A program made the position numbers and the translations under genes. The notes under the pieces were generated by a model. That model ran no database searches and had not been told where the DNA came from. It saw nothing but the letters and a program-made list of their open reading frames with translations. 64,000 nucleotides of DNA from an uncultured Bacilli bacterium. GTDB lineage: Bacteria; Bacillota_I; Bacilli_A; RF39; UBA660. The DNA lies in NCBI GenBank assembly GCA_934131005.1, contig CAKOYV010000006.1, positions 24,135 through 88,134 of the forward strand. Direction: 5' to 3'. The stretch's first letter is position 1; every line of letters starts with the position of its first letter. Shown piece by piece: positions 8,058 through 16,752 of this stretch.

Positions 8058-8613
8058 AACCTATTATTAATTTAATTTCTTCTTGTTTATTTCCGTAAGA
8101 GTCTAATAGAGGTACCTTGATCATAACATACTTATTATTTTCACTAAATGTTTTTATATTATTTTTAGTATCTGTACTATAACTTATATTTTTACCTATT
8201 TTAATGTTAGAATCAAGAACTTTTTCATAATAATGTTCATCAGTTGATTTGTCCTGACACTGTCCTATATTATTGCTTGTACAATATTCTATTTTTCCAG
8301 CATCGCCAAATATTATTAACTTATAGTATTCTAATGAATCACTGGGAGGGTTGGAAACTTTTATAACAAAATAATAATCATTAGCATCTCCCACTAAAAC
8401 AGTTATACTTATTATTTTTTTGCCATCTAAGTCATTCATAATATTTTTGGTAATGTTAATTTTGTCAGCAACAATTGGGGTTTGGTTATATAAATCTTCA
8501 CTTTTACTTTTAAATTTGTAGGTTAAGTTTAAAAGATAATACGCAATAGAAAATGCGATCGTTGCGGCAACTATTATTTCTACTAGCATATAGCCTTTTC
8601 GATTTAATTTCAT
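8056..8613 (-). CDS. Pseudopilin with type III (prepilin) signal
   Basis: This 185-residue protein begins MKLNRKGYMLVEIIVAATIA. The Gly before YMLVE, with Glu at mature position 5, is the site cut by prepilin peptidase, and the following 20 hydrophobic residues form the pilin spine. The rest is a polar globular domain with a single pair of Cys (near CTSNNIGQC). It overlaps the upstream pseudopilin gene by one base, and the two are divergent from a PilB-type ATPase. It is likely a minor pilin of a type IV pilus or competence pseudopilus. The major pilin and the PilC and PilD genes are not in the window. Confidence 0.85.
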   Translation of the reverse strand: MKLNRKGYMLVEIIVAATIAFSIAYYLLNLTYKFKSKSEDLYNQTPIVADKINITKNIMNDLDGKKIISITVLVGDANDYYFVIKVSNPPSDSLEYYKLIIFGDAGKIEYCTSNNIGQCQDKSTDEHYYEKVLDSNIKIGKNISYSTDTKNNIKTFSENNKYVMIKVPLLDSYGNKQEEIKLIIG

Positions 8614-9152
8614 TATTTCACCCCTATACTTGAATAATTTAGTTTACCATTTGTATCTTTATACTCTACTATAAAAAGATAAGTATATGTGCTTTTTTTA
8701 CCAAAATCATAATAACCTGGTTTATCATCACTAGTACCTGCTATATAATCTATATAATTTTTAAATGTTTTATTAGTAACACTAGCCTTAATGGCTCTTA
8801 CTTTCTCTGATGAATAATTGGTAACTAATAGATTTTGAATACTATATAAATCTTTACTTTTTTGACAGTAAGTATCATTATATATTTGTTGGCAATTACC
8901 ATTTTTTATTAAAGATATATTGCTAGTGGAGGTTTGAACATTTTGAAATAAAGTATTAAGCTGGTTATTTTTTAAAAGATGATTTACCATACCTTTAATG
9001 GCATAATTACCATCAATATTTTGATAAGTACTTCTTGTTTGAAATTTAGAGGCTGTTCTATTATAAGTTGCATATAAACTAACTAAGGCCGTTATAATTA
9101 CAGTTGCTGTTATAATTACCTCTGCTAGCATAAAACCTTTATTATTTTTCAT
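8613..9152 (-). CDS. Pseudopilin with type III (prepilin) signal
   Basis: This 179-residue protein begins MKNNKGFMLAEVIITATVII. The cleavage site is Gly6/Phe7, with Glu at mature position 5. A hydrophobic helix is followed by a globular domain with two Cys (near NCQQIYNDTYCQK). AAGGTGATAAAAT precedes the ATG at 9152. It is first in a two-gene unit with another pseudopilin and is transcribed away from the PilB-type ATPase gene 93 bases off. It is likely a minor pilin. Confidence 0.85.
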   Translation of the reverse strand: MKNNKGFMLAEVIITATVIITALVSLYATYNRTASKFQTRSTYQNIDGNYAIKGMVNHLLKNNQLNTLFQNVQTSTSNISLIKNGNCQQIYNDTYCQKSKDLYSIQNLLVTNYSSEKVRAIKASVTNKTFKNYIDYIAGTSDDKPGYYDFGKKSTYTYLFIVEYKDTNGKLNYSSIGVK

Positions 9153-9245
9153 ATTTTATCACCTTTTTTGTTGCTATTATTATGAATATATTATATAATA
9201 AATGTAGATTAAAGTAAAGGTAAAAAAGAATGGAATGGGATTAAT

Positions 9246-10505
9246 ATGGATAATAATAAACAAATGGAAGATAATACTAATTTTAATGATTATAATACTA
9301 AGAAAGTTATAGATTTTGAAACTACTCCTATTGTTGATATTGTTAATTATATTTTGCTATCAGCTTCTAAGAAGAATGCTTCGGATATTCATTTTGATCC
9401 AGCTGATACTTATATGAAGGTTAGATTTAGGATCGATGGTAAGCTTGATACTTTTACTATTGTTCCTAATAGTGCTAAGCAAAATTTAGTGGCACGTTTA
9501 AAGATTTTGTCTGGTATGAATATTACAGAGACTAGACTGCCTCAAGATGGTTCTATTAGGACTGTTATTGAAGGCGTTAGTCTAGATATGCGTGTTTCTG
9601 CCTTACCTACTAAACGTGGAGAAAAGATAGTTATAAGAATTATGGATTATTCGATGAGTCTTAAGGGATTAGAATCTTTATGTTTTAATGATATTAATTA
9701 TAAAAAAGTATTGAAAATGATTAGTGAACCTAATGGTATTATTTTGGTAACGGGTGCTACTGGTAGTGGTAAATCAACAACAGTTTATTCTATTTTGCAA
9801 CGTCTTAATACAGAGGATGTTAATTTAATTACTGTTGAGGATCCTGTTGAGATGGAGATTGAAGGAATGAATCAGGTACAAGTTAATAGTGAGATTGGTC
9901 TTGATTTTGCAGCTGTTCTTAGAAGTATTTTAAGACAGGATCCTAATGTAATTATGATTGGTGAGATAAGAGATAGTGAGACCGCACAAATTGCAGTTAG
10001 AGCCTCTATTACAGGACATTTAGTATTATCAACAATACATACTAATAATTCTTTATCAACAATTGAGAGACTTTTGGATATGGATGTTGAGAGATATTTA
10101 TTATCTAGTGCTTTGGAAGGAATTATTTCTCAAAAATTAGCTCGTAAATTATGTGATAAATGTAAAAGGATTAGAAATACTAATGATTATGAAAAGAATC
10201 TTTTTAGAACTATTTTAGGACTAGAAGTAGGACAAGTATATGAACCTGTTGGTTGTCCTGAATGTAGTTTTGGTTTTAAAGGGCGTGTTGCCCTACATGA
10301 AGTTCTTTTAATTAATCAGGATATAAGGGACGCTATTAGTAATAATGTTAGTCGTGAAGAGCTTAGAAATTTAGTATATAATAAAGATGTTATTACAATG
10401 GTTCAAGATGGTTTTTATAAAATTTTAGCAGGATTTACTACTATTACAGAAGTTTTAAAATTAATTGAATTAGATGATGAAATTGATGAAGTTAAGAAAA
10501 AGTAA
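9246..10505 (+). CDS. Type IV pilus / type II secretion assembly ATPase (PilB/GspE family)
   Basis: This 419-residue secretion ATPase has Walker A GATGSGKST at residues 170-178, an Asp-box region ITVEDPVE, Walker B VIMIGEIRD and a His box (HTNNSLSTIERL). The tetracysteine zinc motif of GspE/PilB is complete: CDKC near 300 and CPEC near 338. It powers pilin polymerisation at the cytoplasmic face. At about 420 residues it lacks the long N-terminal extension of PilB and is closer to ComGA. The divergent pseudopilins are its probable substrates. The partner membrane protein and prepilin peptidase are not in the window. Confidence 0.93.
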   Translation: MDNNKQMEDNTNFNDYNTKKVIDFETTPIVDIVNYILLSASKKNASDIHFDPADTYMKVRFRIDGKLDTFTIVPNSAKQNLVARLKILSGMNITETRLPQDGSIRTVIEGVSLDMRVSALPTKRGEKIVIRIMDYSMSLKGLESLCFNDINYKKVLKMISEPNGIILVTGATGSGKSTTVYSILQRLNTEDVNLITVEDPVEMEIEGMNQVQVNSEIGLDFAAVLRSILRQDPNVIMIGEIRDSETAQIAVRASITGHLVLSTIHTNNSLSTIERLLDMDVERYLLSSALEGIISQKLARKLCDKCKRIRNTNDYEKNLFRTILGLEVGQVYEPVGCPECSFGFKGRVALHEVLLINQDIRDAISNNVSREELRNLVYNKDVITMVQDGFYKILAGFTTITEVLKLIELDDEIDEVKKK

Positions 10506-10515
10506 GATATAAGAG

Positions 10516-10560
10516 AAAAAACTGATATTTAGAGTTAATCTATTTATCAGTTTTTAATTT
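10516..10560. terminator. Terminator between the pilus ATPase and ylbL
   Basis: AAAAAACTGATA (10516-10527) pairs with TATCAGTTTTT (10545-10555) around a 17-base loop, with T residues continuing to 10560. It serves convergent genes. Confidence 0.7.
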
Positions 10561-11546
10561 TTTTGTAAATAGTTAATAGCATCTTTAAAGGTATCAACCT
10601 TCACTATTTTTAATTTATAATTATGATCTTTTTTGACTTTAAGAGCTTCTTTATAATTATCACTTGGTACTAGTACTATATCTATGTTATTTTTAACAGC
10701 TCCCATTATTTTATATTTTACGCCATCTATAGCGCCTACATTACCATTCATATCTATTGTACCTGTACCAGCTATTTTCCTTCCCTTTACGATATCTTTA
10801 TTACTTATTTTAGTATAAATACTAAGAGCCATCATTAAGCCTCCTGATGAGCCTGATTCTTGAGATTTAAATTTTAGATTTATTTTAGGCGATAAGTTAT
10901 AATCATAATCAGTAGTAATAATAACCCCTATTACTTTCTCGCTCTTCTGCTTCTTTATTTCTACTAAGACATCTTTTTCTTTATTATCACGAAGAATATG
11001 CATTTTTAATTTATCATGAATGTTATGTTTTTTAATTATTTCTTTTATTTGACTAACATCTTCTATCTTTTCTTCATCTACAGAAATTATTTCATCGCCA
11101 ATTTGAAGATTATTATTAGTAGTGGTTGCTATTACTAATGTTTTTTTTGATTTAGTCTCTATCTTAGCGTTGGCTTCATTATAAGCTGTATATATGGCAT
11201 TATCAACCGAAGTATTTAGCATTAATCTATTTCTTGCATATATTTCTTTAGCTGATTCATTATTTACTTGTTGATCACTTATTTTTTCTAAATCCCAATC
11301 AGGCATAATAAATGATAAGAGATATGTTGGCAGGGTTGCTTCATACTCAGTTACATAAAGCATATTAAGGCTACCATTAATATTAGAGCACTTACTACAC
11401 TCTATTCTATCATTTATATTAATAGTTCCTCCTGGCATATTTATATAATATGGTAGATGAATATTAAATAAAATAATTATAAAAATTAAACTTAATATAA
11501 AGATACTCTCTTCTTTTAATAATATTTTTTTAAGTTTTTTAAACAT
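10554..11546 (-). CDS. ylbL: Membrane-anchored PDZ / Lon-type (S16) serine protease, YlbL family
   Basis: This 330-residue protein has one N-terminal membrane segment (about 14-34), a PDZ domain (about 130-205, with LQIGDEIISVD) and a C-terminal Lon-like protease domain. The catalytic Ser is in SGSSGGLM (near 235) and the Lys is in GVKYKIMGA (near 279), matching the Ser-Lys dyad of family S16. YlbL is processed to the cell surface and is implicated in DNA-damage recovery in Bacillus. It is divergent from the YlbJ gene, and the two are close neighbours in Bacillus as well, which supports the call. A CxxC pair (CSKC) follows the membrane helix. Confidence 0.88.
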   Translation of the reverse strand: MFKKLKKILLKEESIFILSLIFIIILFNIHLPYYINMPGGTININDRIECSKCSNINGSLNMLYVTEYEATLPTYLLSFIMPDWDLEKISDQQVNNESAKEIYARNRLMLNTSVDNAIYTAYNEANAKIETKSKKTLVIATTTNNNLQIGDEIISVDEEKIEDVSQIKEIIKKHNIHDKLKMHILRDNKEKDVLVEIKKQKSEKVIGVIITTDYDYNLSPKINLKFKSQESGSSGGLMMALSIYTKISNKDIVKGRKIAGTGTIDMNGNVGAIDGVKYKIMGAVKNNIDIVLVPSDNYKEALKVKKDHNYKLKIVKVDTFKDAINYLQKN

Positions 11547-11601
11547 GTTATCAACTCTTTCTAAAGTCTTGATTTTTTCATATAATTTAATGTGATAAAA
11601 T

Positions 11602-12537
11602 ATGAAAAGAAAAATAATTAATTTATTAGTTGTTAGTATGTGTTCTTTAGTCTTAGTGGAAATTCTTTTTAATAAAACATTAGTCTTTGATACTATATCT
11701 TATTCTTTAAAGATATGGATTAGTTCTATTTTTCCTTCTTTATTTCCTTTTTTTATTATTTCCGATTTGCTAATTAAATATAATGTTACTAATTATATTC
11801 CTAAGGGAATAAAGAGTATTTTTAGGCGTTTTTTTAAAGTTAGTGATAATGTTGTTACGATTTTTTTCTTATCTATGATATCAGGATTTCCAAGTAATGC
11901 TAGAAATACCAAAATGATGTATGATATGGGGCGAATTTCGCTTGCAGAGGCTAATCATGCTTTGATATTTACACATTTTTCTAATCCCCTATTTATTTTA
12001 GGAACTGTAGCTGTATTTTTTCTTCATAATGAAGCCTATGGCTATATTATTCTAACTTCTCATTATTTAGCTAATGTTATATTGGGGATTCTTTTTAAAA
12101 AATATAATCATGATACGGATGATAAGCAAATTAATGTTTGCTTGGAGGATGTTAGTTTTGCTAAGGCTTTTGCAAGTGCTATTAAGAGAGCGACTGATAC
12201 TCTGCTTATGATTTTAGGAACCCTTACGTGCTTTTTAGTTCTTTCTTCTATTATTATTAATAGATTTGATTTAAATAGTTATAATGCTATGATTTTAAAG
12301 GGAATACTTGAGATAACTATGGGTATTCGTGAGGTTGCTAATCTTCATATTGGTGATATTTATAAGGTTGTTTTAAGTAGCATGTTTATCTCTTTTGGAG
12401 GTTTATCTGTTCATATGCAGGTTTTATCTTTTTTAGTTGATAGTGATATTTCTTATAAATATTTTTTTATAGCGAGAATATTTCATTGTATAATAGCAGG
12501 TTTTATTAGTTATTTGTTATTTATTTTTATTGTTTAA
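11602..12537 (+). CDS. ylbJ: Sporulation integral membrane protein YlbJ
   Basis: This 311-residue polytopic membrane protein has about eight hydrophobic helices and the Gate-domain signatures seen in YlbJ (SIFPSLFPFFIISDLLIKY near residues 44-62 and SMISGFPSNARNTK near 98-111). YlbJ is made in the mother cell and is needed for spore cortex/coat integrity in Bacillus. A GTGAT site precedes the ATG. It is divergent from ylbL by 55 bases. Its stop overlaps the convergent small membrane protein gene by 11 bases. The gene strengthens the case that this organism sporulates. Confidence 0.85.
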   Translation: MKRKIINLLVVSMCSLVLVEILFNKTLVFDTISYSLKIWISSIFPSLFPFFIISDLLIKYNVTNYIPKGIKSIFRRFFKVSDNVVTIFFLSMISGFPSNARNTKMMYDMGRISLAEANHALIFTHFSNPLFILGTVAVFFLHNEAYGYIILTSHYLANVILGILFKKYNHDTDDKQINVCLEDVSFAKAFASAIKRATDTLLMILGTLTCFLVLSSIIINRFDLNSYNAMILKGILEITMGIREVANLHIGDIYKVVLSSMFISFGGLSVHMQVLSFLVDSDISYKYFFIARIFHCIIAGFISYLLFIFIV

Positions 12538-12889
12538 AAAAATTAGTTATAGTATTTTTAGTATTATTATCATCTTTTAGACATACTTGTTTATTATTTT
12601 TTAGATAATAATAAGAATTATCGCTGGAACATTTGATTTTTTTGGATTTGTTAATTAAGTCTTGAATTTTAGAGATTTTTACTACCCTGCTTTTTATTTT
12701 GCCTGTTTTAGTATTCGTTTTAGATACTAAGTAATATTTATCACTTAGTACTAATTTGTATGATTCTGAATTGGTGTTGTAGTATATTTCATCAATATTA
12801 TTGTTATTTTGCTGTCGATTAGGCAAAGCTATTAATAGTCTAGCAATTAAGATAATTATTACAAGTATTATTATTATTTTTTTCTTCAC
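12527..12889 (-). CDS. Small membrane-anchored protein of unknown function
   Basis: This 120-residue protein has a GTG start at 12889 with AGGATGTGAT upstream. Residues 3-22 (KKIIIILVIIILIARLLIAL) form a single membrane helix, followed by a polar domain rich in Asn, Lys, Ser and Tyr with two Cys (near 99 and 112). It is probably anchored with the polar part outside. No family is recognised. It stands alone, convergent with ylbJ and divergent from murE. Confidence 0.6.
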   Translation of the reverse strand: MKKKIIIILVIIILIARLLIALPNRQQNNNNIDEIYYNTNSESYKLVLSDKYYLVSKTNTKTGKIKSRVVKISKIQDLINKSKKIKCSSDNSYYYLKNNKQVCLKDDNNTKNTITNFFKQ

Positions 12890-13038
12890 GATATCACATC
12901 CTAACTACAAGTATAGCATCTTTTTTGGTTTAAAAGCTTTTATTTTAGATTTTTTTACAGATTATTTGACATTATTTGAGAATAAATATTTTTGATAATC
13001 TAAATATATAGTATAATGAGTATAGGAGGTTACATATA

Positions 13039-14514
13039 ATGAAATTAATTGATGTTTTGAAAAATATTAAATATGAGGTTATTAATGGTGATAATCTTTT
13101 TGTTGAAGTCAAAGATATTTGCTATGACTCTAGAGAGATTAAGGAAGGAGATGCTTTTGTTGCCTTAGTTGGGATTGATACTGATGGGCATAAATATATT
13201 GATAAAGCCATTGAAAATGGTGCTTGTTGCTGTATTGTTTGCAATGATGTCTGTGTTAATAGTAATATACCTATTATTAAAATTGAAAATACAAGACAAC
13301 AGTTATCTTATCTTAGTGCCAATTTATTTGAAAATCCTCAAAAAGATTTAATAAAAATTGGGATAACTGGGACTAAAGGAAAAACTTCTACTGCCTATAT
13401 GATAAAGGAAATACTTGAGACTGCTGGTTTTAAGGTTGGAGTTATTGGTACAATTGGAACTTATATTAATAATAAATTATTTCAACACAAAAATACAACT
13501 CCTGAATCATATCAAATTCAGAAATATATGCGTTTAATGGTTGATAGTGGCGTTAAATATTTAATAATGGAGGTATCTAGTCAAGCGTTGAAGGTTGGAC
13601 GTGTTAATAATATTATTTTTGATTATGCTATTTTTACTAATTTGTCTATTGATCATGTTGGGCCTAGAGAACACCCTACTTTTGATGACTATATTCAATC
13701 TAAAGCATTACTTTTTAAACAAAGTAAGATTGGTATTTTAAATAAAGATGATTCAAAGTATAACGAAATGGTTCGCGAAGCTCAATGTAAAATTTATACA
13801 TATGGTAAAAATAATGATTGTGATTTAATAATTGATGATATAAATTATATACATAATAATGACTTTTTAGGAATTGATATTACTACTAAAGGGATTGTTA
13901 ATGATAAATTTTCAATTAATGCTCCTGGAGGATTTTCTAGTTATAATGCTAGTGGAGCTATTTTATTATGTAAATTATTAAATATTGATATGAATAGCAT
14001 AAAACAGGGTCTTAAAACATTTAAGGTAGCTGGTAGATGCGAAATTATAAATGCTAATAAATTTAAAGTCGTTATTGATTTTGCTCACAACAAGATAAGT
14101 ATGGAAAGTATAATAAATACAATGCGACAATATAATCCTAATAAGATTATTGCTGTATTTGGTTGTGGTGGTGGTCGTAGTTTTGAAAGACGATATGAAC
14201 TTGGCGAAATATCTGGGAAATTAGCTGATTTAACAATTATTACAACAGATAATCCTAGATATGATGATATTGATGAAATCAATCAAGATATTGCTAAGGG
14301 AATTAAAGATAATAATGGTAAATATGTCATAATTAAGGATCGTGAAGAGGCTATTAAATATGCTATGAATATAGCTTGTTGTAATGATATAATTTTATTA
14401 TTAGGAAAAGGGCATGAAAAATTCCAAGAAATTAATGGACATGTAGATTGTTTTGATGAAGAAAAAATTGTTCTTAATTATCTAAAGATGGAGGAATTTA
14501 ATGGAAAAAATTGA
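13039..14514 (+). CDS. murE: UDP-MurNAc-tripeptide synthetase MurE
   Basis: This 491-residue Mur ligase adds the third amino acid to UDP-MurNAc-L-Ala-D-Glu in the cytoplasm. The ATP-binding loop GTKGKTS is at residues 111-117, with an N-terminal UDP-binding domain before it and the C-terminal Mur ligase domain from about 340. The specificity motif reads DNPR (near 401), the form found in meso-diaminopimelate enzymes; Lys-adding enzymes usually lack the Arg. AGGAGG lies 9 bases before the ATG. The 3' end overlaps an M14 peptidase gene by 14 bases, hinting that the two act on the same peptide. Confidence 0.95.
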   Translation: MKLIDVLKNIKYEVINGDNLFVEVKDICYDSREIKEGDAFVALVGIDTDGHKYIDKAIENGACCCIVCNDVCVNSNIPIIKIENTRQQLSYLSANLFENPQKDLIKIGITGTKGKTSTAYMIKEILETAGFKVGVIGTIGTYINNKLFQHKNTTPESYQIQKYMRLMVDSGVKYLIMEVSSQALKVGRVNNIIFDYAIFTNLSIDHVGPREHPTFDDYIQSKALLFKQSKIGILNKDDSKYNEMVREAQCKIYTYGKNNDCDLIIDDINYIHNNDFLGIDITTKGIVNDKFSINAPGGFSSYNASGAILLCKLLNIDMNSIKQGLKTFKVAGRCEIINANKFKVVIDFAHNKISMESIINTMRQYNPNKIIAVFGCGGGRSFERRYELGEISGKLADLTIITTDNPRYDDIDEINQDIAKGIKDNNGKYVIIKDREEAIKYAMNIACCNDIILLLGKGHEKFQEINGHVDCFDEEKIVLNYLKMEEFNGKN

Positions 14515-16021
14515 TGATTTAAAGTATGAAAGACTTAACTTTGATAGATATAAAAAACGTATATATGAATTATTAAACAGAGATGATTTGCTAGCTATGG
14601 GGTTGCAAGTTAATAACATTGGTACAACGGAGTATGGTTATAATTTGGAATGTTGGTCTATTGGATATGGAGAGCATGATATTTTTATAGTTGGTGGAAC
14701 ACATAGTAGTGAGTTAATTAGTGTTGATTTTGTTAGTCAACTGTTAGAAAATGTCCCTAGTCTGCAAAATTTTGATCCTAATTTATTTAAATTAAATATT
14801 ATACCCATGCAGAATCCTGAAGGTTTTGATATTGCCTCTTCTGTTTTAAATGACATTAAAGATGAAGAATTTACGGACAAGTCTTTTGAGTATTATTTAA
14901 GATATAGAGCCGATTCAATAATTGCTAATGCTATTAGAAATTTAAATGAGTTTATTAAAGGTGCTACTTGTAGCAAAGATATCGCGACTGCTCAAAAATT
15001 TCTTGATGATTTTAAAAAATTCATTACTAATAATAAGGCTTGGTTGAATCTTAAAGATAAAAGATGTTTGCCTGGTATTGAATTTTTTAATACCTCTGTA
15101 AAAGAAATTGAAATGGTTAGTAATTTTGGCGATTTACAACTAGAATTAACGAAGAGTTGTAACCAAACTATTGATAAATGTGATGAAAATAATTTAAATG
15201 ACGTTTTTTTGAAGAAATTTATTATTCAACTTAGGAATGGTTTTGGTAATGATACGATTTGGGAAGAAATAAAGAAAAATAATCAAGTTAAACTTTATCA
15301 AGAAATGTTTCAAAATAGTACTATTAATAATTTACAAAATATTAATATGGAACGTAATGTTAAAATGATGTATAAATTGTATAAACATCCTCGTGGTAGC
15401 TTTGTTAGTCATGATTCAACAGGAATATTTATAAATTTAAATGCTAATTCTAAGCTTAATCCTGGAATTGAGCATATAAAAAAGAACAATGTTATATATG
15501 CTCTTGGTAGTAGAAATAATTTGCGCAATTATTTTCCTGGGCCTATTGGAATGCCTACTAGAGATGTTTATAATTTTGAGTATGCAAAAGAAAACAAAGC
15601 ATTATTTAATCTTTTGAAAAATTCTTATGAGAATAATCGATATGTTATGACTCTTTTATACCATGGTACTGGTGGTCTTATTTATTATAAACCATATGAA
15701 CAGTTATTATCAAAAGAGAAATATAATTATTTTTATAAATTTAATCATAGTCTTGCAACAATTTATCAACAAACTACTGATTATAAAATTTTGGAAGATG
15801 CTGATACATCTGGATATGGTGATTTATTACGACGTACATTCCCTGGTGTTTTACTTATTGAGTTATCTAAAATGGGTGGAAATCCAATTGCTCCATATGG
15901 GGATAAAAATAACATTTATAATACTTTTAGAGATAATTTAATTGCAGTAGATAATTTATTTGGGTATTTGAAAAAAAATTTAGCTGAGGATATTAATAAG
16001 AGAAAGAGCTTAACTAGTTAG
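14501..16021 (+). CDS. M14-family zinc carboxypeptidase-like protein
   Basis: This 506-residue cytoplasmic-type protein (no signal peptide) has the M14 zinc ligands HxxE at His68/Glu71 (GGTHSSE), the NPEGFD loop soon after, a distal His in LLYHGTGGL (near 387), and the catalytic Glu in LLIELSKMG (near 452). About 200 residues inserted between the two halves make it longer than usual M14 domains. Some M14 enzymes cut gamma-D-Glu-diaminopimelate bonds in muropeptides. Overlap with murE makes a murein-peptide substrate plausible but unproven. GGAGGAATTTA precedes the ATG inside murE. Confidence 0.75.
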   Translation: MEKIDDLKYERLNFDRYKKRIYELLNRDDLLAMGLQVNNIGTTEYGYNLECWSIGYGEHDIFIVGGTHSSELISVDFVSQLLENVPSLQNFDPNLFKLNIIPMQNPEGFDIASSVLNDIKDEEFTDKSFEYYLRYRADSIIANAIRNLNEFIKGATCSKDIATAQKFLDDFKKFITNNKAWLNLKDKRCLPGIEFFNTSVKEIEMVSNFGDLQLELTKSCNQTIDKCDENNLNDVFLKKFIIQLRNGFGNDTIWEEIKKNNQVKLYQEMFQNSTINNLQNINMERNVKMMYKLYKHPRGSFVSHDSTGIFINLNANSKLNPGIEHIKKNNVIYALGSRNNLRNYFPGPIGMPTRDVYNFEYAKENKALFNLLKNSYENNRYVMTLLYHGTGGLIYYKPYEQLLSKEKYNYFYKFNHSLATIYQQTTDYKILEDADTSGYGDLLRRTFPGVLLIELSKMGGNPIAPYGDKNNIYNTFRDNLIAVDNLFGYLKKNLAEDINKRKSLTS

Positions 16022-16032
16022 GCTCTTTTATA
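16003..16032. terminator. Bidirectional terminator between the M14 and C26 genes
   Basis: AAAGAGC (16003-16009) pairs with GCTCTTT (16022-16028), with a further TTAACTAGTTAG self-complementary loop. It spans the two convergent stop codons. Confidence 0.7.
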
Positions 16033-16709
16033 CTGCTTATAAAACTTTGAAAAATTTTTTTAGAATTAGAATCTAGCAAATATTCTGGGTGCCATTCTAA
16101 ACCTACTATAAATTTTTTGCCTGGAAATTCTACAGCTTCTATTATATTATCTTCACTAACAGCAGCTATTTTAAGATTATTAAATTTGTTATTTATATCT
16201 ATATAATTGTAATGGAGACTATTTACATAAATCTTTGTTTTATTTAATATTTTTTTTAATTTAGTATTAGACTTTATATTTATATAATGAACATATACTA
16301 ACTTATTATTATGATGATAATTATTATGATATTTTTTACTTATGTCAAATTTTGAAGAATCGGCAGAATCTACACTACATAAGGCTTGAAATCCGGCACA
16401 AATTGCCAAGAGTGGTTTATTTTTTGCTATAGCATAATTTATGATATATTTATCAAAATTATACCAGTATGTTCCGCCAGGAGCTATAAAAGCTGAACAC
16501 TTATCTAAAATAAAATCTAATTTGTGAGTATCTATTTTATCTTGTCCCATTTTTATATTTACATATGATTGCTCGCTAGTTGGTAGAATAGTTATTAATA
16601 CAATGTCTTCATACTTAGAAAATACTCTTCTTATAGCATCATTTACTTGAATTATTTGTTGATTATCTTTGTTATAATATACTCGTCCAATTATACCTAT
16701 TATCCTCAG
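16014..16709 (-). CDS. Class I glutamine amidotransferase-like gamma-glutamyl hydrolase (peptidase C26)
   Basis: The reading frame is open from a CTG at 16709, six bases after GAGGTGAT, and gives 231 residues starting with RIIGIIGRVYYNK, the expected N-terminal strand of C26 enzymes. The first in-frame ATG (16550) would remove that strand and 53 residues, so it is not credible. The nucleophile is Cys104 in AICAGFQ, and His207/Glu209 lie in GLEWHPEY, completing the triad. C26 enzymes hydrolyse gamma-glutamyl amides. It follows an amidoligase gene by 43 bases, a known association for that family. CTG may be a rare start or a mutated ATG. Confidence 0.8.
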   Translation of the reverse strand: MRIIGIIGRVYYNKDNQQIIQVNDAIRRVFSKYEDIVLITILPTSEQSYVNIKMGQDKIDTHKLDFILDKCSAFIAPGGTYWYNFDKYIINYAIAKNKPLLAICAGFQALCSVDSADSSKFDISKKYHNNYHHNNKLVYVHYINIKSNTKLKKILNKTKIYVNSLHYNYIDINNKFNNLKIAAVSEDNIIEAVEFPGKKFIVGLEWHPEYLLDSNSKKIFQSFISSIKEPN

Positions 16710-16752
16710 AAAATCACCTCTTATTATATTATATAAAATTAGAGCTTAAATA

